This document shows, piece by piece, positions 1 to 8,012 of a DNA stretch of 22,378 nt. Within the stretch, counting starts at the first letter, position 1. Every line of letters starts with the position of its first letter. The DNA is from Elusimicrobiota bacterium. GTDB lineage: Bacteria > Elusimicrobiota > Elusimicrobia > O2-12-FULL-59-9. Below the pieces are notes generated by a model. That model saw nothing but the letters and a program-made list of their open reading frames with translations. It made no database searches and was not told the origin of the DNA. A program made the position numbers and the translations under genes. The DNA lies in contig JACQRQ010000210.1 of the NCBI GenBank assembly GCA_016206405.1, positions 1 through 22,378 on the forward strand. Direction: 5' to 3'.

Positions 1-2
1 GC

Positions 3-395
3 CCAAAGGCGGCGGTGTTGGTCGTAGACGATGAGCGGGGGTTTCATGACCTGTTCCGCTTTCTATTGGAGCCGAGGGGAATTTCCGTGGACACGGCCTG
101 CGATGGGCGGACGGCGCTGGCGCGCCTCCGGGAGCGGAGCTACGGCCTTATTTTCTGCGACATGCATATCCCCGGAACCAACTCCATGCGTCTCCTGACT
201 GAAATCCGGACGCTTTGTCCCCAAACGGGCTTGGTTCTCATGAGCAGCAGCCCGGACCAGCATGCGGCGGCTCAAAAGGCTCTGCGGAACTTTGGAGTCG
301 CCCGCCATCTGGTCAAGCCCTTTGAGCTCGAGCAGCTTCTGAGCGCTCTCGGGGAAATGCGCCCTGGGCTTGACAAAATGCCGTTCGTTTGTTAA
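3..395 (+). CDS. Single-domain response regulator, 5' end cut by the window
   Basis: This is a CheY-like receiver with no output domain. The reading frame is open back to the window edge. The codons before the GTG at 15 (P-K-A-A) align with the start of its neighbour at 495, so the true start probably lies upstream. Counting from the GTG, the acidic pair is D5-D6, the phospho-acceptor is D49 and the conserved lysine is K101 in KPF. The strand after the acceptor reads LMSSSP, giving a serine at the usual Thr/Ser switch. It shares the motifs GFHDLF, HIPxTNS and LEQLL with the next gene, so the two are tandem paralogues. It probably passes phosphate to or from one of the nearby kinases, but the partner cannot be read from sequence. 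The family call is secure; the role is not known. Confidence 0.9.
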   Translation, partial: PKAAVLVVDDERGFHDLFRFLLEPRGISVDTACDGRTALARLRERSYGLIFCDMHIPGTNSMRLLTEIRTLCPQTGLVLMSSSPDQHAAAQKALRNFGVARHLVKPFELEQLLSALGEMRPGLDKMPFVC

Positions 396-398
396 ATT
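370..398 (+). promoter_or_regulatory. Candidate sigma70-like promoter inside the 3' end of the first receiver gene
   Basis: An exact TTGACA (370-375) is followed by a 17-base spacer and TAAATT (393-398), a four-of-six match to the -10 consensus. A transcript would start near 405 and run through the terminator hairpin at 423 before reaching the receiver gene at 495. The match could be chance, since it lies at the end of a coding region. Confidence 0.4.
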
Positions 399-422
399 TA
401 TAGCGGCTGAAAGGCCGACACC

Positions 423-473
423 AAAACGCCGAGAACTTTCCTGGGGTTTGAGGAAAGTCATCGGCGTTTTTTA
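423..473 (+). terminator. Strong intrinsic terminator or attenuator hairpin
   Basis: The outer stem AAAACGCCGA (423-432) pairs perfectly with TCGGCGTTTT (461-470). The inner stem ACTTTCCT (435-442) pairs perfectly with AGGAAAGT (451-458). A two-by-two internal bulge separates them, the loop is eight bases, and a T run closes the structure. It ends the first receiver gene. It also lies only about ten bases before the ribosome binding site of the next gene, so it may act as a leader attenuator. The A run on the 5' side means it could also terminate transcription coming from the other strand. Confidence 0.85.
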
Positions 474-494
474 TCGCGCCCGGAGGAACTCTTG

Positions 495-929
495 ATGATG
501 AGCCCGCAGCCTTCCATCCTGGTCGTAGACGACGAGCAGGGTTTTCACGATCTGTTCCAATACCTTTTGGCGCCTTTGGGATACATGGTGCATTCGGCCC
601 GCAGCGGACAGGAAGCCGCGGAACGGCTCGGCGAGCGGGGCTACGACGTGATTTTCCTCGACATCCACATCCCTAGGACGAATTCCTTCGCGCTTCTAAA
701 GCATATCCAAAAATCTTACCCGGAAGAAAGGGTGATGCTCATGAACAGCAGCCCGCATGCGCCTCTGGGGCTTGAAGAGGCGCTGCGCAGCTCCGGAACG
801 GCGGGCTGCCTGCACAAACCCTTCGGCCTGGAGCAGCTTCTCGAAGTGCTGGAAAATTTAGTCCCGGCTCCCGAGTGGACGAAGAGCGCCCCCGCGCTTA
901 CGGCGCAGAAACCGGCAGCCGAATGGTGA
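495..929 (+). CDS. Single-domain response regulator (paralogue of the preceding gene)
   Basis: A CheY-like receiver of 144 residues. The start is placed at ATG 495 because GGAGGA (482-487) lies seven bases upstream; TTG 492 and ATG 498 are alternatives. The acidic pair is D12-D13, the acceptor is D56 in LDIHIP and the lysine is K108 in KPF. The switch position after LM is asparagine (LMNSSP), where the first copy has serine, so the activation switch may be altered. About 30 residues after the receiver form an unstructured-looking, alanine- and proline-containing tail. The gene ends 32 bases inside the 3' end of the opposing kinase gene, a convergent overlap. No output domain is seen, so its role would be in a phosphorelay or in protein-protein control. 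Confidence 0.92.
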   Translation: MMSPQPSILVVDDEQGFHDLFQYLLAPLGYMVHSARSGQEAAERLGERGYDVIFLDIHIPRTNSFALLKHIQKSYPEERVMLMNSSPHAPLGLEEALRSSGTAGCLHKPFGLEQLLEVLENLVPAPEWTKSAPALTAQKPAAEW

Positions 930-3900
930 AGGTCGTGCCGCGGCCGACGGCGCTTTGGACCTCGATCGTCCCCTTGTGCTCGCCGACGATTTCGTAAACG
1001 ATGGAAAGCCCCAAGCCGGTGCCTTTGCCCGAATCCTTGGTCGTATAAAAAGGCTCGAAGATGTGCTTCTGAAGCTCCTCGGACATGCCGGCCCCGGTAT
1101 CGGATACCCTCAGGACGGCCCACCCCGCATTCGGCGCATCCTCCATCCCGGCCGTCACGCTCAGCTTTCCCCCCTCCGGCATGGCGTCGATGGCGTTGCT
1201 GCAAAGATTGATGACCATCCGCTGAATCTGGTTGCCGTCGCCGCGAATCCTTAAGTCCGGAGACTTGAATTCCCGGATGACTTCAACGGCCTTGAGCCTC
1301 GCCTGGGTTTCCACCAGGGCCAGCGCGGTTGAAATTTCCTTCTCCAAATTCAACGTTTCCCGCGGAATCTCATGATGCCGGGAAAAAACCAGCAGGTTGT
1401 CCACCGTGTTTTTGCAGCGTTTGGCCTCGCGCTCGATGGTTTTCAAGGGCAGGGCGAGGGGATTGCCCTCGTCAAATCTCTTGAGAGCCCCCTGGGCGAA
1501 GCCCAGAATGATGCCGATGGGGTTGTTGATCTCATGCGCGATTCCGGCCGCCAACTGCCCTACGGAGGACATCTTTTCGGCTTGAAGGACGCGCTTTTCC
1601 AGTTTTTTGCGCTCGGTTAAATCGCGCGCCACCGCCACCAAATAGGACTTTGTATCCTGCGTGGCGCACTTGATGCTGACCTCGACCGGAAAGCGGACTC
1701 CGTCCTTTCTCAAGTGGGAGCCCTCGAAGATTAGATAGCCCTGTTCCTTGACCTCGGCGATGTGCCTTTGCCACGCCGCGTCATCGGGAAGAAGGGCTTC
1801 GATGTCCGGAACTTTCATCTGCAGCAGCTCCTCGCGCGCGTAAAGCAGCGTCCGGCAGGCTTTGTCGTTGACGTCCAGAAAGCGTCCGGAAGACGGCTCC
1901 ACGACGAAGACCGCGTCGTTGGATTGATTGATGAGATTTCGGAAAACCTGCAAATCCTCGCGCGCTTTCTTGCTCTCCGTGACGTCCGCCGCATAGAGGT
2001 AGACGTAGCGGGCGCCGACCACGGGGGCAAGAATCATCGAAAAAAAGCGCCCCCCGCACTCGACCTCGATTTCTCTTTTGATGCCGGTCTGGAGCGACTC
2101 CAGAACGTCTTTCCTCCATGGCGCCGATACGGCCTGCCCGACGCGGCATTTCCAAAGCCTCAACAAGGCCAAGCCGGGAATGTTCGAATAGGCGACCATG
2201 CCGTCCTCGTGGACGCGCAGGACGGGGTTGGGGCATTCGGCCGGAAATTTTGCGAGATTGCGGATTTCCGCCTCCGTCCGGTGGCGAGCCACCGCGCCGG
2301 CGAATATCTCGGCGGCCAGTTGCAGCAGGCGGATATCCTCCTCGCTCCATGTTTTTCTGCGCCGCGCCGAATCCAGGCCCAGGAACCCGATCACGTCGCC
2401 GCCGTAAACCATGGGAATGGCGATGAAGGATTGAACGCCCTGCGCCGAAAACTCCTCTTTTTCGGTCAAGGCTTCGGGAGGAAGCTCGTCCACTCGCGGC
2501 ACATGCGCGATTTCCAGATTTTTGATTTTACCGGCCAGCCACGCGAAATGATCCACCAGCAGCCCCTTGAGATGCTGGATTTGGGGCTCTATGCCTTCGC
2601 CGCACCATTCATGGGTGTTGTTCATTCTGGCGCCGGCGTCATAAAACAGATAGATGTAGCCGCGGTCGACCCCGGCGAACTCCCCGATGGCTTTGATGGC
2701 TTCGCGAATAGAGCGGTCCGCGTCTTCCGGGCGGCAGCGGACGAACTGGGTGGATACCGCCGAGAGAAGTTTTTCCATCTCCAGGCGGTATTTGAGCTTT
2801 TCCTCCGCTCTTTTTTGCCCGGTGATATCCCGCGAGACGATGACGGCCCGGGACGCCCTTCCGTGGCGGTCTTGAAGGACGTTGAGCTCCGATTGAAGGA
2901 TGCGGACCCGCTTGCCCTTGAGGACCACCCGGTACTCGGCGCGGCAGCCCGCGGCCGCCCGCACGGTTCGATAAAAAAGACGCCGCATTCTTTCCCTGTC
3001 CTCCGGATGCGCGTCGCGGAAAAAATCGGCCCCCGGCAGCGGCTCCCCCTCGCCGAGGAATCTTAAATAAGCCGGATTATGGTACAGGCTTCGTCCCTCC
3101 AGATCGACGACGGCGATAAAATCTTCCACGTTCTCCGCTATGAGCCTGAAGAGCTCCTCGCTGCGCCTGAGAGCCTCCTCGGCCTGCCTGCGCTCCGTGA
3201 TGTCTTCGGAGATGCCGAGCAAATACTGCGGCTGGCCCGTCTCGTTGAATATGGGAATTTTTTTGGTGTGCAGGATGCGAAGGCCCTTGTCGTGGGTGTG
3301 GACGCTCTCCTCGGCGATCTCCTCCGGCCGCCCCGCCGCCAGCACGTCCCTGTCCTTTTCGGCGAGGATGACGGCCTCCTCCTTGGGAAATACGTCGTGG
3401 ACGCTTTTGCCGATGAGCTCGTCCCGGCCGTAACCCAAAAGATCCTCTCCGGCCCGGTTGAAGCGCACGAAGCGCAGTGACTGGGCGTCTTTGACGAAAA
3501 TCATGTCGGGGATGTTTTCAACGATGGAGTTTAAAAACTGCTGATTTTTCTGCGCGGCGTCATCCTGCCGTTTATGCTCGCCGATATCCCGGCCGATGAT
3601 GAAATAGAGTTTTTTCTCCAAGGCCGCGGTCACGCTCCAACTCATCCATTTGTAGGCGCCGTCGGCGCAGCGGAACCTGGCCTGCTTGGTCGCGAACTCG
3701 GCCGCCCCGCCTTTCAGCCGTTCGACCTCCCGGGTGAGAGATGCGCGGTCTTCCGGATGCAAAAACTCCACCCACGGCGCCGACTCAAGCTCCTGACGCG
3801 CCAAGCCGAAGGTCTTTTCCCAGGCCGGATTGAGGCGCTTGGCCGCGAAATTAAAATCCAAAACGGCCAGCACGTCGTTGGAGTGCGTGAAAAACTTGTC

Positions 3901-3969
3901 GACGAAGGAGGGATCGGAAACCCTGTTCATACCTCGAAGAGAGGCGTTTTCATGCGCGGCGGGCTTCAT
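898..3969 (-). CDS. Large cytoplasmic multi-PAS/GAF sensor histidine kinase
   Basis: A 1023-residue kinase without membrane segments. Domains in order are PAS (22-133), PAS (143-263), PAS (270-390), GAF (398-565), a short PAS-like segment (572-668), PAS (674-788), a HisKA dimerisation domain and a HATPase. The phospho-accepting histidine is H812 in AGIAHEINNP. The N box has N925, the G1 box DTGAGM begins at 957 and the G2 box KGTGLGL lies near 982-988. All ATP-binding motifs are intact, so it should be active. PAS-to-PAS linkers carry the usual DITER signature. The ATG at 3969 lies 20 bases inside the preceding gene and lacks a clear ribosome binding site; ATG 3930 is an alternative. It is the last gene of a minus-strand operon. 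Ligands are unknown. Confidence 0.95.
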   Translation of the reverse strand: MKPAAHENASLRGMNRVSDPSFVDKFFTHSNDVLAVLDFNFAAKRLNPAWEKTFGLARQELESAPWVEFLHPEDRASLTREVERLKGGAAEFATKQARFRCADGAYKWMSWSVTAALEKKLYFIIGRDIGEHKRQDDAAQKNQQFLNSIVENIPDMIFVKDAQSLRFVRFNRAGEDLLGYGRDELIGKSVHDVFPKEEAVILAEKDRDVLAAGRPEEIAEESVHTHDKGLRILHTKKIPIFNETGQPQYLLGISEDITERRQAEEALRRSEELFRLIAENVEDFIAVVDLEGRSLYHNPAYLRFLGEGEPLPGADFFRDAHPEDRERMRRLFYRTVRAAAGCRAEYRVVLKGKRVRILQSELNVLQDRHGRASRAVIVSRDITGQKRAEEKLKYRLEMEKLLSAVSTQFVRCRPEDADRSIREAIKAIGEFAGVDRGYIYLFYDAGARMNNTHEWCGEGIEPQIQHLKGLLVDHFAWLAGKIKNLEIAHVPRVDELPPEALTEKEEFSAQGVQSFIAIPMVYGGDVIGFLGLDSARRRKTWSEEDIRLLQLAAEIFAGAVARHRTEAEIRNLAKFPAECPNPVLRVHEDGMVAYSNIPGLALLRLWKCRVGQAVSAPWRKDVLESLQTGIKREIEVECGGRFFSMILAPVVGARYVYLYAADVTESKKAREDLQVFRNLINQSNDAVFVVEPSSGRFLDVNDKACRTLLYAREELLQMKVPDIEALLPDDAAWQRHIAEVKEQGYLIFEGSHLRKDGVRFPVEVSIKCATQDTKSYLVAVARDLTERKKLEKRVLQAEKMSSVGQLAAGIAHEINNPIGIILGFAQGALKRFDEGNPLALPLKTIEREAKRCKNTVDNLLVFSRHHEIPRETLNLEKEISTALALVETQARLKAVEVIREFKSPDLRIRGDGNQIQRMVINLCSNAIDAMPEGGKLSVTAGMEDAPNAGWAVLRVSDTGAGMSEELQKHIFEPFYTTKDSGKGTGLGLSIVYEIVGEHKGTIEVQSAVGRGTTFTIRLPVSAP

Positions 3970-5602
3970 TCAAGGTCTGGGGCTGGGTCACGGATGAATT
4001 CTTTTCGGCGCCGCCGTAAACGGGAAAATCAAGGATGAATTTGGCCCCCCGGCCTTCCTCGCTCTTGACCTGGATGGAGCCCTGATGCTCCTGCATGATG
4101 CCGAAAGAAATGGAGAGCCCGAGCCCGGTTCCCTGCCCGATGGGTTTGGTGGTGAAGAACGGATCAAATATCTCGCTCAAATGCTTTTCGGGTATGCCGC
4201 GGCCGTTGTCCTCCACCTCGACAACCACCCGGCCGGATTTGGTGAAAGCCCTTAAAATCAATTTTTTTGATTCCCCGCCCTCCAGGGCATGCATGGCGTT
4301 GGTCAAAATATTCAAGAGCACCTGCTGCAGTTGAGAGGAATCCCCCCAAATCGGCGGAAGCGTTTCGGGCAGCTCGCTGATGAGTTCGATGCCGGCCTTG
4401 GATACGTCGTACTTGACGAATTTCAGCACGGAGTTGAAAACCTGGACCGCGTTGAGCGGCTCTTTGTGGGGGTTTTGCTTGCGGCTGAACTGCAGCAGGG
4501 ACTGCACGATTTGCCGGCAGCGCTGGCTTTGGCTCTGGATCACCTCCAGGTCCTCGCGCTGCTTGGCGGTGATTTCCTCGTCTTGAAGCAGAATCTGGGT
4601 GAATCCCAGAATGCCGGTCAAGGGATTGTTGAGCTCGTGCGCCACGCCGGCGGACAACTGGCCGATGGCCGCCAGCTTCTCGGATTGGATGAGATGCGCC
4701 TGGGCCTGCTCCAGAGCGGTCATCTTGTCCTGCAGTCGGCGATAGAGCTTGGCGTTGTAGACCGCCTGCGATATCTGCGATCCCAATATGGTCAAGCCGC
4801 GCAAATCGATGGGGCCGAAGGGGACGTCCTGGGCCATGCGGTTGACGTTTAAAATGCCCAAGAGCTCGTTGTCGATGAAAAGCGGGTAAATGATGGAATG
4901 CTTGATCTGGCGCATGCTCAATATGCCCGCGAAGCGCGGATCCTTTTCCAAGGGTCCTGAGACGAAAATCGGCGTCTTCCATTCTGCCGCCCGGCCCGCC
5001 ACGCGGTTGCCGATCTCCAGAAAAGCTTGCAGGCGCTCGTCGCCCTCGGCGCCGGAGCAGGCCGCGACGCTCAGCTTGCCGTCATCGCCCATGAGCATGA
5101 CCGAAGCGTCGTCGGCCTTCAGGATGTTGAGCGACAGCTTGACGATGACCGGAAGGATTTTTTTTAAATCGATGGAGGAAAAGACGGATTTGCTGGCCTC
5201 GTAGACCGCCACCATGACCTTGAGCTCGCTTTTTTCCAGCACCTTGTCGATCAAGGTCAGCATTTCCTCAAGATTAAACGGCTTCAGGATGAAGTCATAG
5301 GCTCCTTTTTTCATCGCCTCCACGGCGGTTTCGATGGTGCCGTAGCCGGTCATCATGATGACTTCGACGTCGGGCTCGATGCGCTTGATGGCCTCCAGGG
5401 CCTCCAGCCCGCCGAGCATGGGCATGCGGATATCGGAGATGATCAGGCTGAATTTTTCGGTCCGGATCCTCTCCAAAGCCTCCGCCCCGTTGGAGGCGGT
5501 GAAGACCTCATAGCCCTGCTGGCTCAGCTCAAAGGAGAGGAACTCCCGGATGCCCTGCTCATCATCGACGACGAGGATTTTCACTCCCTGCTTGGAGCTC
5601 AT
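3950..5602 (-). CDS. Receiver-GAF-histidine kinase (N-terminal receiver)
   Basis: A soluble protein of 550 residues. A receiver (about 7-120) has D13-D14, acceptor D57, switch T85 and K107. A GAF domain follows (about 140-285), then HisKA with H322 in GVAHELNNP and a HATPase with N435, DNGRGI (465-470) and GTGLGL (491-496). The kinase core is NtrB-like. Placing the receiver in front of the kinase is the reverse of a classical hybrid kinase and suggests that phosphorylation of the receiver gates kinase activity. Its ATG overlaps the stop of the single receiver upstream as ATGA, so the two are probably translationally coupled. Its own end overlaps the five-PAS kinase. The receiver is not followed by a DNA-binding domain. 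Confidence 0.94.
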   Translation of the reverse strand: MSSKQGVKILVVDDEQGIREFLSFELSQQGYEVFTASNGAEALERIRTEKFSLIISDIRMPMLGGLEALEAIKRIEPDVEVIMMTGYGTIETAVEAMKKGAYDFILKPFNLEEMLTLIDKVLEKSELKVMVAVYEASKSVFSSIDLKKILPVIVKLSLNILKADDASVMLMGDDGKLSVAACSGAEGDERLQAFLEIGNRVAGRAAEWKTPIFVSGPLEKDPRFAGILSMRQIKHSIIYPLFIDNELLGILNVNRMAQDVPFGPIDLRGLTILGSQISQAVYNAKLYRRLQDKMTALEQAQAHLIQSEKLAAIGQLSAGVAHELNNPLTGILGFTQILLQDEEITAKQREDLEVIQSQSQRCRQIVQSLLQFSRKQNPHKEPLNAVQVFNSVLKFVKYDVSKAGIELISELPETLPPIWGDSSQLQQVLLNILTNAMHALEGGESKKLILRAFTKSGRVVVEVEDNGRGIPEKHLSEIFDPFFTTKPIGQGTGLGLSISFGIMQEHQGSIQVKSEEGRGAKFILDFPVYGGAEKNSSVTQPQTLNEARRA

Positions 5603-5997
5603 AGGCCTTTGTCCCGCTCCACCTTTAAAAACAGCGCGGTGATGCGCCCCTTAAGCTCCTCCGCGTCGAAGGGCTTGACCACGTAGTCGTTGGCGCCGAG
5701 CCTGAGCCCCGCCGCCTGATCCGCGGGGGCGCCCCTGGCGGTGAGCATCATGATCGGGACGCGCCCGGCCGCGGGGTCCCGGCGAACGCGGCGGCAAACC
5801 TCCATCCCGTCCAGCTTGGGAAGCATGACGTCGAGCAAAATCAAATCCGGGACTTCTTGAGCAACGCGGCTTAAAGCCTCTTCGCCGTCCACGGCGACGA
5901 TCACGCGGTAGTTCTCCTCCTCCAGCAGGCGCTTGAGCAGGGAACGAACCGACTCATGATCCTCGACCACCAGGATGGTTTTTTTATCGGTCGGCAT
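5599..5997 (-). CDS. Single-domain response regulator
   Basis: A CheY-like receiver of 132 residues. The start is set at ATG 5997, which shares one base with the stop codon of the upstream membrane kinase; a TTG one codon earlier is possible. From this ATG the acceptor is D56 in LLDVMLP, the switch is T86 and the conserved lysine is K108 in KPF, so it should be phosphorylatable. No output domain is present. It sits between two histidine kinases in the same operon, overlapping the next gene by four bases (ATGA). That placement makes it a likely phosphate shuttle between the membrane kinase upstream and the receiver-GAF-kinase downstream, although this wiring is inferred from position only. Confidence 0.93.
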   Translation of the reverse strand: MPTDKKTILVVEDHESVRSLLKRLLEEENYRVIVAVDGEEALSRVAQEVPDLILLDVMLPKLDGMEVCRRVRRDPAAGRVPIMMLTARGAPADQAAGLRLGANDYVVKPFDAEELKGRITALFLKVERDKGL

Positions 5998-7316
5998 CAA
6001 GCCCGGGCCTCGGCGCCGCCGGTATCGCGGGCCGCAGCGGCGTGATCCGCGGAATTGGCGGCTGGAAATCGAATGGTAAAAAGGGCGCCTTTGTTTTCTT
6101 CGCTTTCGAGGGTCATCGTCCCCTTATGCCTTTGGACAATCTCATAGACCAGGGAAAGCCCAAGCCCCGTCCCTTTGCCGGGCGGCTTGGTGGTGAAAAA
6201 AGGGTCAAAAACCTTGGACCGGATTTCCTTGGGAATTCCGGGGCCAGAATCCTGAACCTGCAGCTCGACGTAGCCGGGGACATCCTTGGCCAGCCCGGTC
6301 CGCACCGTGATGCGTCCCCCCTGAGGCATGGCGTCGATGGCGTTGTTGCACAGGTTCACCACAATCTGCTGAATCTGGTTTTGATTGGCCGTCAGCCTGG
6401 GAAGTCCCGCGGAAAGTTCCGCCACCAACTCCACGCGCGCGACCTTGGTGCGCGCCTCCACCAAGGGCAGGGAGCTTTGGACTATTTTCGTCAACTCCGT
6501 CTCCGATTTCTCCTCCAGCTTGGAGGTTCGGGAGAAAAGCAGCAGGTTCTGCATCAGCTCCTTGCAGCGCAGAGCCTCCCGCTCGATGGATCTCACCGGC
6601 AGGGACAAGGGATCGCCGTCGTGGATGCGCTTGGCCAGGACCTGGGCAAATCCCAGGATGACTCCGAGGGGATTGTTGATCTCATGCGCCACGCCGGCCG
6701 CAAGTTGGCCCACGGCGGCCATTTTTTCGGACTGGATCAGCTCGGCGCGGGCCTTGTCCAGCTTTTCCTGGCGCGCGCGCGACTCCGCCTGGGCGCCGCG
6801 CTCGGCGATCGCCAGCCTGGAGGTGACGGCCGCGGAAAGCGCCAGAAGCCCGCTGCGGCCCAAGATCTGGAGCCAGCCGAGGGCGCCCATATCCCCCATC
6901 TCCCCCGTATAGATAAAGAGATGCAGCGCCAGCACATACAGCGTGACCAGAACAATTCCCGGCTTTTCGAACAGAAGGCAGGAGGTGAAAATAGGCAGCA
7001 AGTACATGACCCAAAGATAGGAATCGGGCCCTCCGGAGTAAAGGATCGCCCAAGTGATGAGCATCCCGTTGACGAAAAGGGAGCCGGCCACAAGCCAGGG
7101 CGAAACCGCGGCTTGCCTCAAGAAGCGATTGAAAATGAAATTGAAAATCAAAAGAGCCGCGAAAACATAGAGCAGCTCGGGATAATTGATGACGGCGTCA
7201 TTGCGGAAAACGAAGGACAAAAACAGGAGAAAAACCGAAAACACCATTTCGTGCTTGGAACGTATCTCGACGGGAGTGGAGACGGTCCCTTGCGCCGCCG
7301 GCAATCGCCATTTCAT
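5997..7316 (-). CDS. Membrane-bound sensor histidine kinase
   Basis: About 439 residues from ATG 7316, which lies two bases past the stop of the upstream gene; a TTG at 7322 is an alternative start. The first 170 residues hold roughly five or six membrane segments with the motif YSGGPDSYLWV followed by YLLPI, resembling PilS-type sensor domains. A coiled linker (about 175-200) leads to HisKA with H211 in GVAHEINNP, then a HATPase with a conserved N box (NNAIDAMP), DSGPGI and GKGTGLGL. All catalytic boxes are present. The membrane domain is clearly related to that of the kinase at 8013, which is transcribed in the opposite direction. With almost no periplasmic loops it probably senses membrane or intramembrane signals; the signal is unknown. 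Confidence 0.94.
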   Translation of the reverse strand: MKWRLPAAQGTVSTPVEIRSKHEMVFSVFLLFLSFVFRNDAVINYPELLYVFAALLIFNFIFNRFLRQAAVSPWLVAGSLFVNGMLITWAILYSGGPDSYLWVMYLLPIFTSCLLFEKPGIVLVTLYVLALHLFIYTGEMGDMGALGWLQILGRSGLLALSAAVTSRLAIAERGAQAESRARQEKLDKARAELIQSEKMAAVGQLAAGVAHEINNPLGVILGFAQVLAKRIHDGDPLSLPVRSIEREALRCKELMQNLLLFSRTSKLEEKSETELTKIVQSSLPLVEARTKVARVELVAELSAGLPRLTANQNQIQQIVVNLCNNAIDAMPQGGRITVRTGLAKDVPGYVELQVQDSGPGIPKEIRSKVFDPFFTTKPPGKGTGLGLSLVYEIVQRHKGTMTLESEENKGALFTIRFPAANSADHAAAARDTGGAEARA

Positions 7317-7318
7317 AA

Positions 7319-7894
7319 TCAATTCGAGTTCACCAGCCGTTCGACCTTTTTCACCAATTCTTCACCGTCGAAAGGTTTCCCCAGGAATTCATCCGCGCCG
7401 GCTTCCAAGACTTTTTTTCCGGTTTCCTGGACATTATCTCCCGTGATCATCAATATCTTTATGTGCCTGAGGTCCTTATCCTGGCGGATGACCCGGCACA
7501 CTTGAAAACCGTCGAAGTCCGGGAGGCGGATATCCAGGATGACGATGGTCGGTAAAAGGGTAGCAATTTTGTGGCCGGCGTCAAAGCCGTTGACCCCCTC
7601 GTGGATTTCCGCCTCGGGATAGCGCCTGCGCAGCGCCCGGGAAACCAGTTTCCGCACTTCCGCTTCATCATCCACGATCAGAAAACGCAGCCCGTCGTTC
7701 ATCAACAGCTCTTTGGGAACCGGTATATTGTGAAGTTTAAGGAAAACCAAAAGCTCGCGGTCCCAAACGCGGTGATGCCCGCCTCCGGTGGTAAAGGAGG
7801 GGAGTTTCCCCTCCTCAATCCAGCGGCCGACCGTCGGCGGAGTGACATGGCAAATCTTGGCGATTTCGTAAGTTCCAAAGGCCTTGTTTTTCAT
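7319..7894 (-). CDS. HTH (MerR/excisionase-type) plus receiver regulator
   Basis: A protein of 191 residues. Residues 5-55 form a MerR/excisionase-like winged helix (YEIAKICHVTPPTVGRWIEE, then a GGGHHR wing), and residues 70-190 form a receiver with D75-D76, acceptor D121, switch T151 and K173 in KPF. DNA-binding output domains usually follow the receiver; here the order is reversed. It is the first gene of the minus-strand operon, behind a near-consensus promoter, with AGGT a few bases before its ATG. It probably controls its own operon and perhaps the divergent kinase gene at 8013, in response to phosphorylation by one of the neighbouring kinases. That regulatory role is inferred from domain content and position. 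Confidence 0.93.
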   Translation of the reverse strand: MKNKAFGTYEIAKICHVTPPTVGRWIEEGKLPSFTTGGGHHRVWDRELLVFLKLHNIPVPKELLMNDGLRFLIVDDEAEVRKLVSRALRRRYPEAEIHEGVNGFDAGHKIATLLPTIVILDIRLPDFDGFQVCRVIRQDKDLRHIKILMITGDNVQETGKKVLEAGADEFLGKPFDGEELVKKVERLVNSN

Positions 7895-7918
7895 ATTACC
7901 TGTTTGTTTCTTATGTTG

Positions 7919-7947
7919 TGTATAGCATGTTTATTCTGTTTTGTCAA
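7919..7947 (-). promoter_or_regulatory. Near-consensus sigma70 promoter for the minus-strand signalling operon
   Basis: Read on the minus strand, TTGACA (7947-7942) is followed by exactly 17 bases and TATACA (7924-7919). The predicted start is near 7912, giving a leader of about 18 bases before ATG 7894. The region is markedly richer in A and T than its surroundings. Confidence 0.8.
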
Positions 7948-7977
7948 GCCCCTTTTGGCCAAGGCCGGCGCGCTAGA

Positions 7978-8006
7978 TTGACAATACCGCCCGAAACTTG
8001 TAGTTT
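7978..8006 (+). promoter_or_regulatory. Candidate promoter for the plus-strand membrane kinase
   Basis: An exact TTGACA (7978-7983) is followed by 17 bases and TAGTTT (8001-8006), a three-of-six -10 match. Six bases later comes ATG 8013, so the predicted transcript would start at or next to the start codon. No ribosome binding site is visible, which fits a leaderless mRNA. Confidence 0.6.
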
Positions 8007-8012
8007 GACCGC

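Noticed and set aside
1762..3066. Long open frame (434 codons) antisense to the five-PAS kinase
   Set aside because: It lies wholly opposite a kinase gene with clear domains, shows no recognisable family and reflects the codon bias of GC-rich DNA.
6042..7505. Long open frame (487 codons) antisense to the membrane kinase
   Set aside because: It covers the catalytic boxes of a well-supported kinase on the other strand and has no domain features of its own.
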